Assembly (NCBI GenBank): GCA_903899015.1
Contig: CAIUHP010000046.1
Coordinates: 1-64,000, forward strand
Source of the DNA: an uncultured Armatimonadota bacterium
GTDB taxonomy: Bacteria > Armatimonadota > Fimbriimonadia > Fimbriimonadales > Fimbriimonadaceae
Reading direction: 5' to 3'
Length of the DNA stretch: 64,000 bases
The position numbers and the translations under genes were made by a program. The notes below the pieces were generated by a model. That model saw nothing but the letters and a program-made list of their open reading frames with translations. It was not told where the DNA came from and ran no database searches. Positions 8,468 to 17,990 of the stretch are shown piece after piece (positions within the stretch are counted from its first letter, which is position 1; the number at the start of each line of letters is the position of its first letter).

Positions 8468-11400
8468 ATGGCAGACGTCAGCCTGTTCGACAAGATCAGA
8501 ATCGGAATCGCGAGCAGTGAAGACATCATGGGGTGGTCTCACGGCGAAGTAAAGAAGCCAGAGACTATTAACTACCGTACGTTCAAGCCTGAGCGTGACG
8601 GTTTGTTCTGTGAGCGCATCTTCGGCCCGGTAAAGGATTGGGAGTGTGCTTGCGGCCGTTATAAGAAGATTAAATACAGGGGCATCGTTTGCGAACGATG
8701 TGGAGTTGAAGTCACCCGAAGCAAGGTTCGACGTGAGCGAATGGGCCACGTGGAATTGGCTGCTCCGGTTTGCCACATTTGGTACCTAAAGGGTGTTCCA
8801 TCTCCGCTGTCCTTGATCTTGGATATTTCTCCAAGGCTTCTTGAGAAGGTTATTTACTTCGCGAGCTTCATCATCATCGATATCGAAAACGAGAAGATTC
8901 AGGAAATTCTTCCTGAGATTCGAGTTGCCGTCGAAGGTGAGAAGGCCAATCTGCAAATGCAGATGCGCGAATTGGAAGAAGAGTCTTTCCGACGCTTCGC
9001 CGATGACCTTAACAATAACCGAGAAGAATATGATGAAGTCTTCGCTCGAGAGCGGGCAAAGGCAGTCAACGATCGAATCAAGGCTGAATACCGAGATGCC
9101 GACGATCGTCTGAAGGATCTTGACCTCGCAGTTGACATTCTCGGCAAGCTTGAGCGCAATCAGCTCATCGACGAGGACAAGTACCGCGCAGTTAGCAAGT
9201 TGCTCGATTCCGTGGGATACAGCCTCAAGAAGGACTTGAGAAGCCTCGTTCGCGCCAACATCGGCGCCGAAGCGATCAAGGAACTCTTGAACCGAGTCGA
9301 TCTTGAGCGATTGGCACGTGGACTTCGTCAAGAAATCATCATGACGACCAGTCAGCGACGCGCTCGTGCAATTAAGCGACTGGAAGTCACGGAAGCGCTG
9401 ATCAGCTCGAAGAGCCGACCAGAGTGGATGATTCTGGACATCGTTCCTGTCATCTCACCAGAACTTCGCCCAATGGTCCAGCTTGATGGCGGTCGATTTG
9501 CGACTTCCGATCTTAACGATCTCTATCGAAGAATCATCAATCGAAACAATCGATTGAAGAAGATTATCGAGATTCATGCTCCTGAATCGATCATCAACCA
9601 CGAGAAGCGATTGCTCCAAGAAGCAGTTGACGCATTGATCGACAATGGTCGAAGAGCTCGCCCGGTCGTCGGATCGAACTCTCGCCCACTCAAGTCGCTC
9701 AGTGACATGCTTAAGGGTAAGGAAGGTCGTTTCCGAAAGAACCTACTTGGTAAGCGCGTGGACTACTCTGGACGATCCGTTATCGTCGTCGGTCCGCACC
9801 TCAAGCTTCACCAGGCTGGATTGCCAAAGGAAATGGCTCTTGAGCTGTTCAAGCCATTCGTGATGAAGAGCTTGGTCGAGAAGAAGATCACTCAGAACAT
9901 CAAGACTGCGAAGCGCATGATCGATCGAATGCACCCAGCCGTTTGGGATGGATTGGAAGAGGTCATTAAGGAGCATCCAATTCTCCTTAACCGTGCTCCA
10001 ACCCTTCACCGACTCGGTATTCAGGCGTTCGAGCCCATCCTTGTAGACGGTAAAGCGATCCAGGTTCACCCCCTCGTTTGTAACGCCTATAATGCTGACT
10101 TTGACGGTGACCAGATGGCTGTTCACATTCCGCTTAGCACGCAGGCTCAGGCTGAAGCCCGAGTTCTCATGCTGTCTACGCAGAATCTGTTCTCTCCAGC
10201 TGATGGTCGACCGACATGTGCGCCGGTTCAGGACATCATCCTTGGCAACTACGCTCTCACATTCGTTTCGCACGAAGGTCGAGCGGCTCTTGCTGAGCAA
10301 GAGCGATTGTTCGCAGAAGATCCGATCAACAATCCTGGGCCTAAGACATACGGAAAGCCAGAGGAAGTTATTGCCGCCCTCGACACTCCTATTAAGGAGC
10401 AGAGGATCGCAACGAACGTTCCGATCAAGTGTAGAATCACTCGTCCCTTGTATCGACCTGATTCTGAAGTGGATTACCGAGATGCCTTCACAGGCGTCGA
10501 ATATAAGAAGGTCACTACGAAGACTGAAGAGGGTGAGGACTTCCAAGAACTGGTTGCCTATCCTCAGGAATTCGAGACTTTCATTGCTACGGTCACACCT
10601 GGTCAGCTCGTGCTCAATACGATCTTGCCTCATCCGCTGCGACATTCCGATGAGTTCTTGAAGGTTGAGCTGAATAAGAAAGCGCTGTCTGAAATGATTC
10701 TCACGGTTCATCGCCGTGCAGGAGTCGGCGCAACGATCAAGTTGCTCGACGACATGAAGGACATGGGCTTCAAGTGGGCTACTCGATACGGTCTCTCGGT
10801 CGCTATTACGGACATGGATCCACCCGAACGACGTGAGGAAATGATCAAGGAAGCGGATGACCGCTCCACTAAGATCACTCAGCAGTTCCGACGTGGAATG
10901 CTCACCTATAACGAAATGACGCAGACGCTGGTTAAGCTCTGGACAGACACATATGACGAAATCGGTAAAGAAATCGTTAACGGTCTCAAACAGTTCAACC
11001 CGCTCAGCATCACCACCGTTTCTGGTGCTCGTGGTTCGGTTAAGCAGCTTGCTCAGCTTGCTGGAATGCGCGGACTCATGTTTAACCAGTTCAACGAAGT
11101 TATTTACGAGTTGCCGGTTAAGAGCTCCTTCCATAAAGGACTGAGCATGCTTGAGTACTTCGTTACAACTCACGGAGCACGTAAGGGATTGGCCGATACC
11201 GCTCTACGAACGGCTGATGCTGGTTACCTCACACGACGTCTTTGCGACGTAGCCCAAGACGTTATTGTTAAGGCTCACGATTGTGGAACGTCAGACGGCA
11301 TCCTCGCCCACCGTATCACGGATCAGGGTGAAGCAATTGAGCAGATTTCCGATCGTATCTTCGGTCGAGTTGCTCTTTCGTCGATCACCGACCCAGATAC

Positions 11401-13186
11401 CGGTGCAGAGCTCACTTCGTACCAAAAGTCGATCAGCCGAGACAGTGCCAAGAGAATTGCGGAGATCGAGAACCGATTCGTTGCCGAATACAATGCAGCC
11501 GAAACGGAAGAAGATCGCCAGAAGATCGTGGACACCTATCGGGGCTTCGGCTTCGACATGGACGAGCACGGCTATTTAAGCGTTCTTATTCGAAGCCCGT
11601 TGACTTGCGAATTGGAGCAGGGTATCTGTTCCGTCTGCTACGGATGGGATCTTTCTTCGAGCCGAAACGTTGAAGTCGGCGTCTCAGTGGGAATCATCGC
11701 CGCACAGTCGATCGGTGAACCTGGAACGCAGCTTACGATGAGAACGTTCCACACCGGTGGTGTTGCTGGATCGGCCACGATTGCTCGTACTAACCAGTAT
11801 AAGACTGGTAAGTTCATCCGACAGTTCATGGAAGACTTTGCGGTCGCCACGGACACGGATATGAAGCAGTTCGATCCGACCAAGCTTCTTGAGAACCAAG
11901 AGAGCGTCGTTAAGTCGTTCTTCCAGAACAAGGAGTCCGCACCTCTTACGATCAACCAGGGAGATGCCGATTCGGCTGATCCTAAGGTTAAGCGCAAGAC
12001 CGAGCGAGCGACCAAGGCTGCTCAAAAGGCTGCTGATAAGGCGGACAGCGATTCGAAGAAGCTATGGGAAAGATCTCGAAAGACCTTCTTCTACGCTTGG
12101 ACGGGTGAGTCGTCTGGTATCGTCCGCGTCGAAGAAATCTTTGAAGCGCGACGCCAGCCTCGTGGTAAGGCGATCATCTGCCCGGTAACCGGTGTCGTTC
12201 GAGACATTCGAGAATCGAGCTTTGGTCGATGGGTCATCGTTGAGGCAAGCGTGCCTGTTACAACGGCGATTAAGGATGCTTACGTAGGCGACGTTCAAAA
12301 CTGGCCAAAGAATGAGTTTGGTGAGTTTGATGGCGGTCTACAGAAGATCGTTGGTCAGAAATTGGTTACCGCGACGCTTGCAGTCTTGAGAAAGGCGGAA
12401 GTTGAAAAGGTCAATATTTTCTACCCGATCCTGGTTCCACCACTTGGAAAGCTACCGGTAAGCCGAGGCACTCGTGTTATCAAGGGAGACCCTCTAACAG
12501 AAGGTCCTCGAGATCCACATGAAGTTCTTGAGCTTGCGGGTGCCTCTGCGGTTTATGACTACTTCGTAGAGAACCTACAAAGCGTCTATAAGAGCCAGGG
12601 CGTTGACATCAACGATAAGCACATCGAAGTTATCATTCGACAGATGCTTCGAAAACGACAGGTTAAGGAGCCGGGTGATACTCCATTCCTTCCTGGACAG
12701 ATCGTTGACCGATTCAGCTATCAGCGAGCGAACGACAGCGTTCGTCAGTTGATTAACGCCGGAAAGAAGATCAAGTACATCGACCCGATCACGACCGAGA
12801 ACATTGAGCGAGATCCTAAGGAAGCAACCGCGACCTGGATTCTCCTTGGTATCACGGAAGCATCGTTGGCGACGGATTCGTTCCTCTCAGCCGCTTCCTT
12901 CCAGAAGACGACCCGTGTTCTTACCGAAGCCGCGGTTCGTGGAAAGAAGGACCACCTCGTTGGACTCAAAGAAAACGTTATCATCGGCCGCCTGATTCCT
13001 TCGGGAACGGGTGTGAAGTACTACCGAGACGTTGCAGTCGACGTTCAGAGAGGTCCAAGTTGGGCCGAGCAATCGCTTACCGCACTCGTGGAAGCGGATG
13101 ATCGTGGAATCGAAGACAATCTCAGTTCGTTGGCGTTCCCATCGCTTGCCGATATGGCTGCCGATGAAGGGCTCGACGACGAATAA
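8468..13186 (+). CDS. rpoC: DNA-directed RNA polymerase subunit beta'
   Basis: 1572 residues. Carries the catalytic Mg site and the second pincer of the polymerase. Seen: N-terminal zinc site C60xC62...C75xxC78 within [20 protein letters not shown], the clamp region, [12 protein letters not shown] with Asp544, Asp546 and Asp548, the bridge-helix region, a second zinc site (DCGT plus [13 protein letters not shown]), and the trigger loop beginning [14 protein letters not shown] at about residue 1093. Between TFHTGGVAG and [12 protein letters not shown] there are 115 extra residues (1102-1216), including an Ala/Lys-rich helix, where short-form enzymes have fewer than ten. The C-terminal region is otherwise standard and ends with an acidic tail (AADEGLDDE). 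Confidence 0.98.
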   Translation: MADVSLFDKIRIGIASSEDIMGWSHGEVKKPETINYRTFKPERDGLFCERIFGPVKDWECACGRYKKIKYRGIVCERCGVEVTRSKVRRERMGHVELAAPVCHIWYLKGVPSPLSLILDISPRLLEKVIYFASFIIIDIENEKIQEILPEIRVAVEGEKANLQMQMRELEEESFRRFADDLNNNREEYDEVFARERAKAVNDRIKAEYRDADDRLKDLDLAVDILGKLERNQLIDEDKYRAVSKLLDSVGYSLKKDLRSLVRANIGAEAIKELLNRVDLERLARGLRQEIIMTTSQRRARAIKRLEVTEALISSKSRPEWMILDIVPVISPELRPMVQLDGGRFATSDLNDLYRRIINRNNRLKKIIEIHAPESIINHEKRLLQEAVDALIDNGRRARPVVGSNSRPLKSLSDMLKGKEGRFRKNLLGKRVDYSGRSVIVVGPHLKLHQAGLPKEMALELFKPFVMKSLVEKKITQNIKTAKRMIDRMHPAVWDGLEEVIKEHPILLNRAPTLHRLGIQAFEPILVDGKAIQVHPLVCNAYNADFDGDQMAVHIPLSTQAQAEARVLMLSTQNLFSPADGRPTCAPVQDIILGNYALTFVSHEGRAALAEQERLFAEDPINNPGPKTYGKPEEVIAALDTPIKEQRIATNVPIKCRITRPLYRPDSEVDYRDAFTGVEYKKVTTKTEEGEDFQELVAYPQEFETFIATVTPGQLVLNTILPHPLRHSDEFLKVELNKKALSEMILTVHRRAGVGATIKLLDDMKDMGFKWATRYGLSVAITDMDPPERREEMIKEADDRSTKITQQFRRGMLTYNEMTQTLVKLWTDTYDEIGKEIVNGLKQFNPLSITTVSGARGSVKQLAQLAGMRGLMFNQFNEVIYELPVKSSFHKGLSMLEYFVTTHGARKGLADTALRTADAGYLTRRLCDVAQDVIVKAHDCGTSDGILAHRITDQGEAIEQISDRIFGRVALSSITDPDTGAELTSYQKSISRDSAKRIAEIENRFVAEYNAAETEEDRQKIVDTYRGFGFDMDEHGYLSVLIRSPLTCELEQGICSVCYGWDLSSSRNVEVGVSVGIIAAQSIGEPGTQLTMRTFHTGGVAGSATIARTNQYKTGKFIRQFMEDFAVATDTDMKQFDPTKLLENQESVVKSFFQNKESAPLTINQGDADSADPKVKRKTERATKAAQKAADKADSDSKKLWERSRKTFFYAWTGESSGIVRVEEIFEARRQPRGKAIICPVTGVVRDIRESSFGRWVIVEASVPVTTAIKDAYVGDVQNWPKNEFGEFDGGLQKIVGQKLVTATLAVLRKAEVEKVNIFYPILVPPLGKLPVSRGTRVIKGDPLTEGPRDPHEVLELAGASAVYDYFVENLQSVYKSQGVDINDKHIEVIIRQMLRKRQVKEPGDTPFLPGQIVDRFSYQRANDSVRQLINAGKKIKYIDPITTENIERDPKEATATWILLGITEASLATDSFLSAASFQKTTRVLTEAAVRGKKDHLVGLKENVIIGRLIPSGTGVKYYRDVAVDVQRGPSWAEQSLTALVEADDRGIEDNLSSLAFPSLADMAADEGLDDE

Positions 13187-13225
13187 GAAACGATAGGGAA
13201 GTAAAGAATCCTTTAATTTTCTTAA

Positions 13226-13253
13226 GGGGCCAGCCTTTTTTAAGGCTGGCCCC
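13226..13253 (+). terminator. Terminator of rpoBC
   Basis: A perfect 12-bp stem, GGGGCCAGCCTT with AAGGCTGGCCCC, closes over a TTTT loop 40 nt after the rpoC stop. The tail AAACTATTTTC is only moderately T-rich. Confidence 0.8.
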
Positions 13254-13353
13254 AAACTATTTTCAGACTCACTTCTGTCTATCTACTGGAAGATCGAAAC
13301 TGTAACGGTGCAGAGAAACTTCCAAGCCGTTGTCTGCAGTATGGATAACTGGC

Positions 13354-13521
13354 ATGGCTAAGAAGATCAGAATGGAACCGAATGAATCAACTCGCACCCT
13401 GGCCCCAACTTGGCTAGTCTCGGTGCTCGAATCTCACATAAATGAACCGGACTCCGATCCGAGCGAGCAGATGCCCGCACCTTTGCCTCAGCCAACTCCT
13501 GCGCCTTTGGGCTTCGTTTAG
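13354..13521 (+). CDS. Possible small protein with Pro-rich tail
   Basis: 55 codons from ATG 13354: a basic start (MAKKIRMEPNESTRTLAPTW), a short hydrophobic stretch (LVSVLESHI) and a tail with the repeat QMPAPLPQPTPAPL. No family is recognised and there is no clear ribosome-binding site. It lies in the 280-nt gap between the rpoC terminator and the convergent hspR gene. It may be a real short gene or chance; nothing else is seen in this gap. Confidence 0.3.
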   Translation: MAKKIRMEPNESTRTLAPTWLVSVLESHINEPDSDPSEQMPAPLPQPTPAPLGFV

Positions 13522-13532
13522 TGCCGCAAAGG

Positions 13533-13934
13533 CTAGAGTTCAAGCTTGCGCAGTCGAATGTTGGGAACGGGCAAAAGACGCTCGTCTCGCCGAATAGGCG
13601 TCTTAGGGGAATCCATCATTTGCACGATGCGCTTTTCAGCTTCGGTGACGTAATCCTCTAATTGCTGTTCCATATCTCGACGCATATCTTCCATGTCGTC
13701 TAGCAAGCGCAAAATCAACTCGACGCCGGCGAGATTAACACCCATTTCCTGGGTTAATCGCTGAATACGTTGAACCCTCTTGATATCAATCTCGCTATAA
13801 AGCCGATTCTTTGCTCCTGCGCGAGAAGGGATGACTAAACCGAGTCGCTCATATTGCCGCAGTGTCTGAGGGTGGACGCCACAGAGCGCTGCCGCAACGC
13901 CGATCATATAAACAGGTTGATTTTCGGTTCTCAA
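13533..13934 (-). CDS. hspR: Heat-shock repressor HspR (MerR family)
   Basis: 133 residues. N-terminal winged helix-turn-helix of the MerR superfamily: [20 protein letters not shown], then [20 protein letters not shown], followed by a long dimerisation helix ([20 protein letters not shown]). The [14 protein letters not shown] form and linkage to dnaJ are typical of HspR, which binds HAIR operators with DnaK as co-repressor. Its ATG overlaps the end of dnaJ by 4 nt. HAIR-like operators are present in front of dnaJ (14896-14916) and dnaK (28792-28812), supporting the assignment and autoregulation. Confidence 0.93.
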   Translation of the reverse strand: MRTENQPVYMIGVAAALCGVHPQTLRQYERLGLVIPSRAGAKNRLYSEIDIKRVQRIQRLTQEMGVNLAGVELILRLLDDMEDMRRDMEQQLEDYVTEAEKRIVQMMDSPKTPIRRDERLLPVPNIRLRKLEL

Positions 13935-14875
13935 GCGGTCACCTTATCGAGTTCCAGAATCTGTCGAAGAAGTTCTTTTTCTCGTTCTGATGGCTTCTTG
14001 GGTGTTGTTATCTTAATGCGAGCCATCAGGTCACTTCGTGAGCCTTTTAGGTTCGATATACCTTGTGCACCTAGACGAAATGTCTGGCCACTCTGAGTGC
14101 CTTCGGGAATCTTCATGGTTACGGCGGATCGCAAAGTGGGCACCCGGATTTCGCCACCAAGAGCGGCCGTAGTGTACGGAACCGCAACTTCCACTTCAAG
14201 GTTCTCTCCTGCGGGCTTAAAGGTCGGGTGAGAAGCCCACTTGATGACCACGTAAAGGTCGCCAGCTTTTCCGTTTTGGCCCGCTGCACCTTTGCCGGGT
14301 ACACGAAGTTTCTTACCGTCTGAGATTCCCGCGGGAATTTTGACTTCGACTTTCTTCGTGGTTGGGACAGTTGTTACGCCATCTCGAAGACGTTGGGCAT
14401 CCATCGTCTGATAGGTGAGAACACGCTGTGTCCCGGTATCGATCTCTTCGAGGCTGATTTCGACAGTCTTCTCAACGTCTCGAGGTTGCATTGACTCAAT
14501 GTCCCCGTAATTCATGTTCATGCGAGTGCCGCTGGACCTTCCGCCTGAGAACAAGTGTTCAAAGATGTTCTCAAAGCCGCCAACTCCACCCATGTGTGAG
14601 TAGTCGCCAAAGTGTCCGCTATCGCCACCACCATCGGAATTGAAGTGCTGAGCCTGTTCCCAATTCGATCCATATTGGTCGTACATGGCGCGTTTCTCCG
14701 AGTCGCTCAGGACTTCGTAAGCTTCGCTCATCTCTTTGAACTTGGCTTCTGCAGCTTTGTCATTCGGGTTGACGTCGGGATGATACTTACGCGCTAACTT
14801 TCGATAAGCAGATTTAATCTCCTTTTCGTCAGCTCCCTTGGGGACTCCTAGTATCTGATAATAATCCTTTGCCAT
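13931..14875 (-). CDS. dnaJ: DnaJ-family co-chaperone without zinc finger (CbpA/DnaJ2 type)
   Basis: 314 residues. J domain at residues 4-66 with His32-Pro33-Asp34 ([12 protein letters not shown]), a Gly-rich linker with [12 protein letters not shown], then the two C-terminal substrate-binding beta domains ([56 protein letters not shown]). The four CxxCxGxG zinc motifs of type I DnaJ are missing, so this is the CbpA-like class. It stimulates DnaK ATPase and delivers substrates. First gene of the dnaJ-hspR operon, with AAAAGGTG near the ATG and a HAIR-like operator 20-40 nt upstream. Confidence 0.93.
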   Translation of the reverse strand: MAKDYYQILGVPKGADEKEIKSAYRKLARKYHPDVNPNDKAAEAKFKEMSEAYEVLSDSEKRAMYDQYGSNWEQAQHFNSDGGGDSGHFGDYSHMGGVGGFENIFEHLFSGGRSSGTRMNMNYGDIESMQPRDVEKTVEISLEEIDTGTQRVLTYQTMDAQRLRDGVTTVPTTKKVEVKIPAGISDGKKLRVPGKGAAGQNGKAGDLYVVIKWASHPTFKPAGENLEVEVAVPYTTAALGGEIRVPTLRSAVTMKIPEGTQSGQTFRLGAQGISNLKGSRSDLMARIKITTPKKPSEREKELLRQILELDKVTA

Positions 14876-14895
14876 AACACCTTTTCACTCAATTA

Positions 14896-14916
14896 CATGA
14901 GTATACAACGCTCAAG
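14896..14916 (-). promoter_or_regulatory. HAIR operator of dnaJ-hspR
   Basis: On the minus strand CTTGAGC, 7 nt, ACTCATG matches the HspR operator consensus CTTGAGT-N7-ACTCAAG at 12 of 14 positions with the exact 7-nt spacer. It overlaps a TATACT hexamer that could be the -10 box of the operon, so HspR binding would block transcription. Confidence 0.8.
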
Positions 14917-14999
14917 TGCCCCAAGAAGTTTCAGCCTAGTTTTACTGTTTCAAAGTTCTCAATCAACTCAAAAATCTGAAGCTTAGAAACGTAAATACG

Positions 15000-15025
15000 C
15001 CCCAACTTCGGCTAAGAGGTTGGGG
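15000..15025 (-). terminator. Probable terminator of the EF-G paralogue
   Basis: CCCCAAC (15000-15006) pairs with GTTGGGG (15019-15025); the minus-strand tail CGTATTTACGTTT is moderately T-rich. It lies 14 nt beyond the stop codon of the EF-G-like gene. Confidence 0.6.
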
Positions 15026-15039
15026 TGATGAGCGATGGG

Positions 15040-17109
15040 TTAGTGATCTTCGTGTGAAGCTCGAACTTTGGCGTATTCGGCAACAAGTGTTTGCTGCTCG
15101 GCAAACGGCATCTCTTCGTAGTGAGATACCGATTGGCGGAAACGGCCACGTCCCTTTGTGATAGAGCGAAGATCAAGGGCGTAGCGCATCATGGTTGCCA
15201 TCGGTACGGTAGCCCGAACACGAGTCTTTCCCGGAGCGACCGGATCCATGCCTTGCAGGCGACCACGTCGGCCGTTAAGGTCGCCCACAACGTCTCCTAC
15301 GCATTCGTCAGGCACGTCCACCTCAACTCCCATTTGGGGCTCAAGGATGATCGCTTGGGCCTTTTCTGCAGCTGCTCTTAGAGCAATTGCACCAGCCATT
15401 TTGAAGGCTGCTTCATTGGAGTCGACATCGTGATAGCTACCATCGTAGACAGTTACCTTGAAGTCAGTTGCGGGATAGCCTGCAACCAGACCGTGGTCCA
15501 TCGCTTCTCGAATGCCCTTTTCGATCGCGGGGATGAAGTTCTTGGGAATGGAGCCGCCCACTACCTTGTTGTCGAAGTGGAAGCCTTGGCCCCTCTCAAG
15601 CGGTTCGATTTCAATCCAACAGTCGCCAAATTGTCCTTTACCGCCTGTTTGACGCTTGTGTCGGCCCTGTGCTTTGGCAGTGCCTTTCACGGTCTCGAGG
15701 TAGGGAACTCTCGCGTCCTCAGTTATCACGCTTACCCCGAACTTAGATTTCAGCTTCTCGATAACGGTATCGAGATGAATGTCTCCCATTCCTTCAAGAA
15801 TCTCTTGATGAACTGTGGCATCCCGAGTATGTCGGAACGTGGGATCTTCTTCTAAAAGCCTTTGAATCGCATTGCCTAGCTTGTCTTCATCGGCTTTCGT
15901 TGCCGGCCGAACCGCAACTCGATAGATCGGCTCTGGGAATTCGATCGTCGGCAACATAATTCGATCTTTCGCTGTGGTGAGGGTGTCTCCAGTGTGAGTA
16001 TCGGTGAGTTTGGCGATCGCACCAATATCTCCTGCAACGATGGCAGTCGAAGCATCCTGGCCCTTGCCGTGTGGAGTGAACAAGTTATGAACTCGCTCAG
16101 TGACATCTCGGTTGATATTGAGAACGGACTGGTCAACCTTCAGTGAGCCGCTGAACACTCGGACATAGTTGATTTTTCCAACAAACGGGTCAGCGGTTGT
16201 TTTGAAGACAAATCCTGCAAGCGGTCCATTTGCATCAGGTGCGAGGGCCTCTCCGTCGACCTTCTTAGGAACATCGACGGGAGAGGGAAGCTCACCGCAG
16301 ATGCGGTCAAGGAGTGTCGCAACGCCAATTCCACTCATGGCGGATCCGACCAGGACCGGAATCACACGACCGGATTCGATACCAACCAGGAGACCATGTT
16401 CGATTTCTTCTTCGGTAAGTTGCTCCCCTTCTAGATACTTCAGTGCGAGATCGTCATCTCCTTCTGCGGCCGCGTCCATCATCTTCTCGCGACGCTCGGC
16501 AGCTTCTTCGGTGTAACCAGACGGTACTTCTTCGATTTCTACGCCACGATCTTTGCCTTTATAGACCTTCATATTTAAGAGGTCGAGTACCCCGGAAAAG
16601 GCGGCTTGGTGGCCAATTGGAATTTGGGTGTTGACAACCTTACGGCCGTAAAGTTGGTGGAGTGTGTCCATCAGGCCGGAGAAGTCAGCATTATCACGTT
16701 CGAGTTTGTTGACAAAAATGCAGGTTGCCAGTCCATGCTGCTGGGCTACTTCATAGGCGAGTTCAAAGCCGACGTCGATATCACGCTTTGCTTCGCAGAC
16801 GATGATCATGGCCTCGACTACTCGAGCTACTCCGTGTAGATCACCAATAAAATCGGGATAACCTGGGACGTCGATCAGATTGATCTTGCAGCCATGCCAT
16901 TCAAGGGGCATGAGGCTTGCACTGAGAGAGATTTTGCGCCGAATTTCAAGTGGGTCGTAGTCGCTTTGCGTGTTTCCGGCGTCCACGCTACCAACTCGGT
17001 CGACTGCTCCGGCGGTATAGAGCATATGCTCAACGAGCATCGTTTTACCAGAACCGCCGTGGCCCACAATGGCCACGTTTCGTATTTTATCTGCGGTGTA
17101 TTGTTTCAC
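15040..17109 (-). CDS. Elongation factor G paralogue (EF-G-II type)
   Basis: 689 residues from GTG 17109, with GGAGGG 6 nt upstream. Domains follow EF-G order: GTPase domain with P-loop GHGGSGKT (16-23), Asp80 in DVPGYPDF, domain II, and domains III-V (EGMGDIHLDTVIEKLKSKFG, QTGGKGQFGDCWIEIEPLER, LNGRRGRLQGMDP). The GHGGSGKT loop and the EIRRKISLSA switch mark the EF-G-like paralogue family rather than canonical FusA (AHIDAGKT, RGITI). The guanine-specificity motif reads NKLERD, with Glu137 where NKxD has Asp. It probably acts on the ribosome as a GTP-dependent factor, but the exact role of this paralogue class is not settled. It stands apart from rpsL/rpsG/tuf. Confidence 0.9.
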   Translation of the reverse strand: MKQYTADKIRNVAIVGHGGSGKTMLVEHMLYTAGAVDRVGSVDAGNTQSDYDPLEIRRKISLSASLMPLEWHGCKINLIDVPGYPDFIGDLHGVARVVEAMIIVCEAKRDIDVGFELAYEVAQQHGLATCIFVNKLERDNADFSGLMDTLHQLYGRKVVNTQIPIGHQAAFSGVLDLLNMKVYKGKDRGVEIEEVPSGYTEEAAERREKMMDAAAEGDDDLALKYLEGEQLTEEEIEHGLLVGIESGRVIPVLVGSAMSGIGVATLLDRICGELPSPVDVPKKVDGEALAPDANGPLAGFVFKTTADPFVGKINYVRVFSGSLKVDQSVLNINRDVTERVHNLFTPHGKGQDASTAIVAGDIGAIAKLTDTHTGDTLTTAKDRIMLPTIEFPEPIYRVAVRPATKADEDKLGNAIQRLLEEDPTFRHTRDATVHQEILEGMGDIHLDTVIEKLKSKFGVSVITEDARVPYLETVKGTAKAQGRHKRQTGGKGQFGDCWIEIEPLERGQGFHFDNKVVGGSIPKNFIPAIEKGIREAMDHGLVAGYPATDFKVTVYDGSYHDVDSNEAAFKMAGAIALRAAAEKAQAIILEPQMGVEVDVPDECVGDVVGDLNGRRGRLQGMDPVAPGKTRVRATVPMATMMRYALDLRSITKGRGRFRQSVSHYEEMPFAEQQTLVAEYAKVRASHEDH

Positions 17110-17221
17110 CTGTTACCCTCCCTTGGGCAATTTGGCGTCGTCACAGACCTCGCAGTTGTTTGTCTGCGGCGGCGTCTATTAACAGCATACGCCTTTTTAC
17201 TGGCATTCGACTATTAACAAA

Positions 17222-17251
17222 AAATCCCCAAGTTTATGACCTTGGGGATTT
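17222..17251 (-). terminator. Terminator of the RRM protein gene
   Basis: AAATCCCCAAG and CTTGGGGATTT form an 11-bp stem with an 8-nt loop; on the minus strand it is followed by a run of six T. It lies 22 nt after the gene's stop codon. Confidence 0.85.
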
Positions 17252-17273
17252 GATTTTGTTCGCCGGGTTTTGC

Positions 17274-17708
17274 TTAGTAGCGTCCGCCGCCAGAGCTTCG
17301 ACCGCCGCCGCCACCGCGACCGCCTTTGCCACCACGACCACCACCACCGCCGCCGCCGTAGCCGCCGCTGTCTCGACCGCCGCCACCGCCGCCATAACCG
17401 CCGCCGCCGCCGCCGTAGCTACCTCCACCACCGCCGCCGCCGCCATAGCTTCGGCTTCCGCCACCACCACCGCCGCCTTCACCGCGAGGTCGTGCTTCGT
17501 TAACGGTCAACCTTCGTCCACCCATTTCTGAGTTGTTCTTGTCAGCAATCGCGGCTTCCAAGTGATCGGAATCGATATCGACGAAAGCAAAACCTCGACC
17601 TTCGATGATGCGAGGATTCTTGCCACCGTAGGCAGCGAAATGCTGAACGAGTTCTTCCTCGTTCGCTGAATAGGGGATGTTCCCTACATAGAGAGTCTTA
17701 ATTGCCAT
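17274..17708 (-). CDS. Glycine-rich RNA-binding protein (single RRM)
   Basis: 144 residues. Residues 1-75 form one RNA-recognition motif with RNP2 (LYVGNIPY) and RNP1 (RGFAFVDI). The rest is almost pure glycine with Tyr, Ser and Arg (GGGSRSY, RGGKGGRGG and an end SSGGGRY), the layout of the cyanobacterial Rbp and plant GRP proteins that bind single-stranded RNA and are often cold-induced. RGG-like repeats add non-specific RNA binding. AAGGA lies 5 nt before the ATG, and a perfect TATAAT about 130 nt upstream implies a long leader, which fits post-transcriptional or cold control. Confidence 0.9.
   Translation of the reverse strand: MAIKTLYVGNIPYSANEEELVQHFAAYGGKNPRIIEGRGFAFVDIDSDHLEAAIADKNNSEMGGRRLTVNEARPRGEGGGGGGGSRSYGGGGGGGGSYGGGGGGYGGGGGGRDSGGYGGGGGGGRGGKGGRGGGGGRSSGGGRY
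17277..17480 (-). repeat. GGN-codon tract encoding the Gly-rich tail
   Basis: About 200 bp of near-continuous GGC/GGT codons on the minus strand, broken by Tyr, Ser and Arg codons. The low complexity produces false open frames on the other strand and makes the tract liable to slippage and assembly error, so the exact repeat number is uncertain. Confidence 0.8.
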
Positions 17709-17833
17709 GTTATTCCTTGCCCACGCTCACCGTGAGCGACCGTAACTGTTCTGCGTATCCAAAGCTCTCTGACGTGGGAAATCCGTATCTGAGTGCGAAT
17801 CTTTTAGGCGCAAACCGTTCCGATGCCATCTAT

Positions 17834-17839
17834 ATTATA
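17834..17839 (-). promoter_or_regulatory. -10 box of the RRM gene
   Basis: A perfect TATAAT on the minus strand, without a good -35 match. It would give a leader of about 120 nt. That leader contains CGCTCAC-C-GTGAGCG (17724-17738), a 7-bp palindrome next to the ribosome-binding site. No gene is seen between 17709 and 17990. Confidence 0.5.
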
Positions 17840-17990
17840 GCTTGTTGCCTTTCTGTGCACGTAAATTTTGTGTTTAGGACCCAGTTTTGGTACCCGTCAG
17901 CACTCGAGTCAATCTAATCCTGAGAGGTTTTTATCTTTACTGCTAATGCGCAATAGGTTGCATCCTCAGCTTCGATGGATCGAAAAGGCA

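Noticed and set aside
9743-11173. 476-codon open frame antisense to rpoC
   Set aside because: Same cause as the rpoB shadow; no start signal and no recognisable domain.
17234-17531. Ala- and His-rich frames over the Gly-rich tail of the RRM gene
   Set aside because: Homopolymer-like translations of GGN repeats; the minus-strand RRM frame is the real gene.
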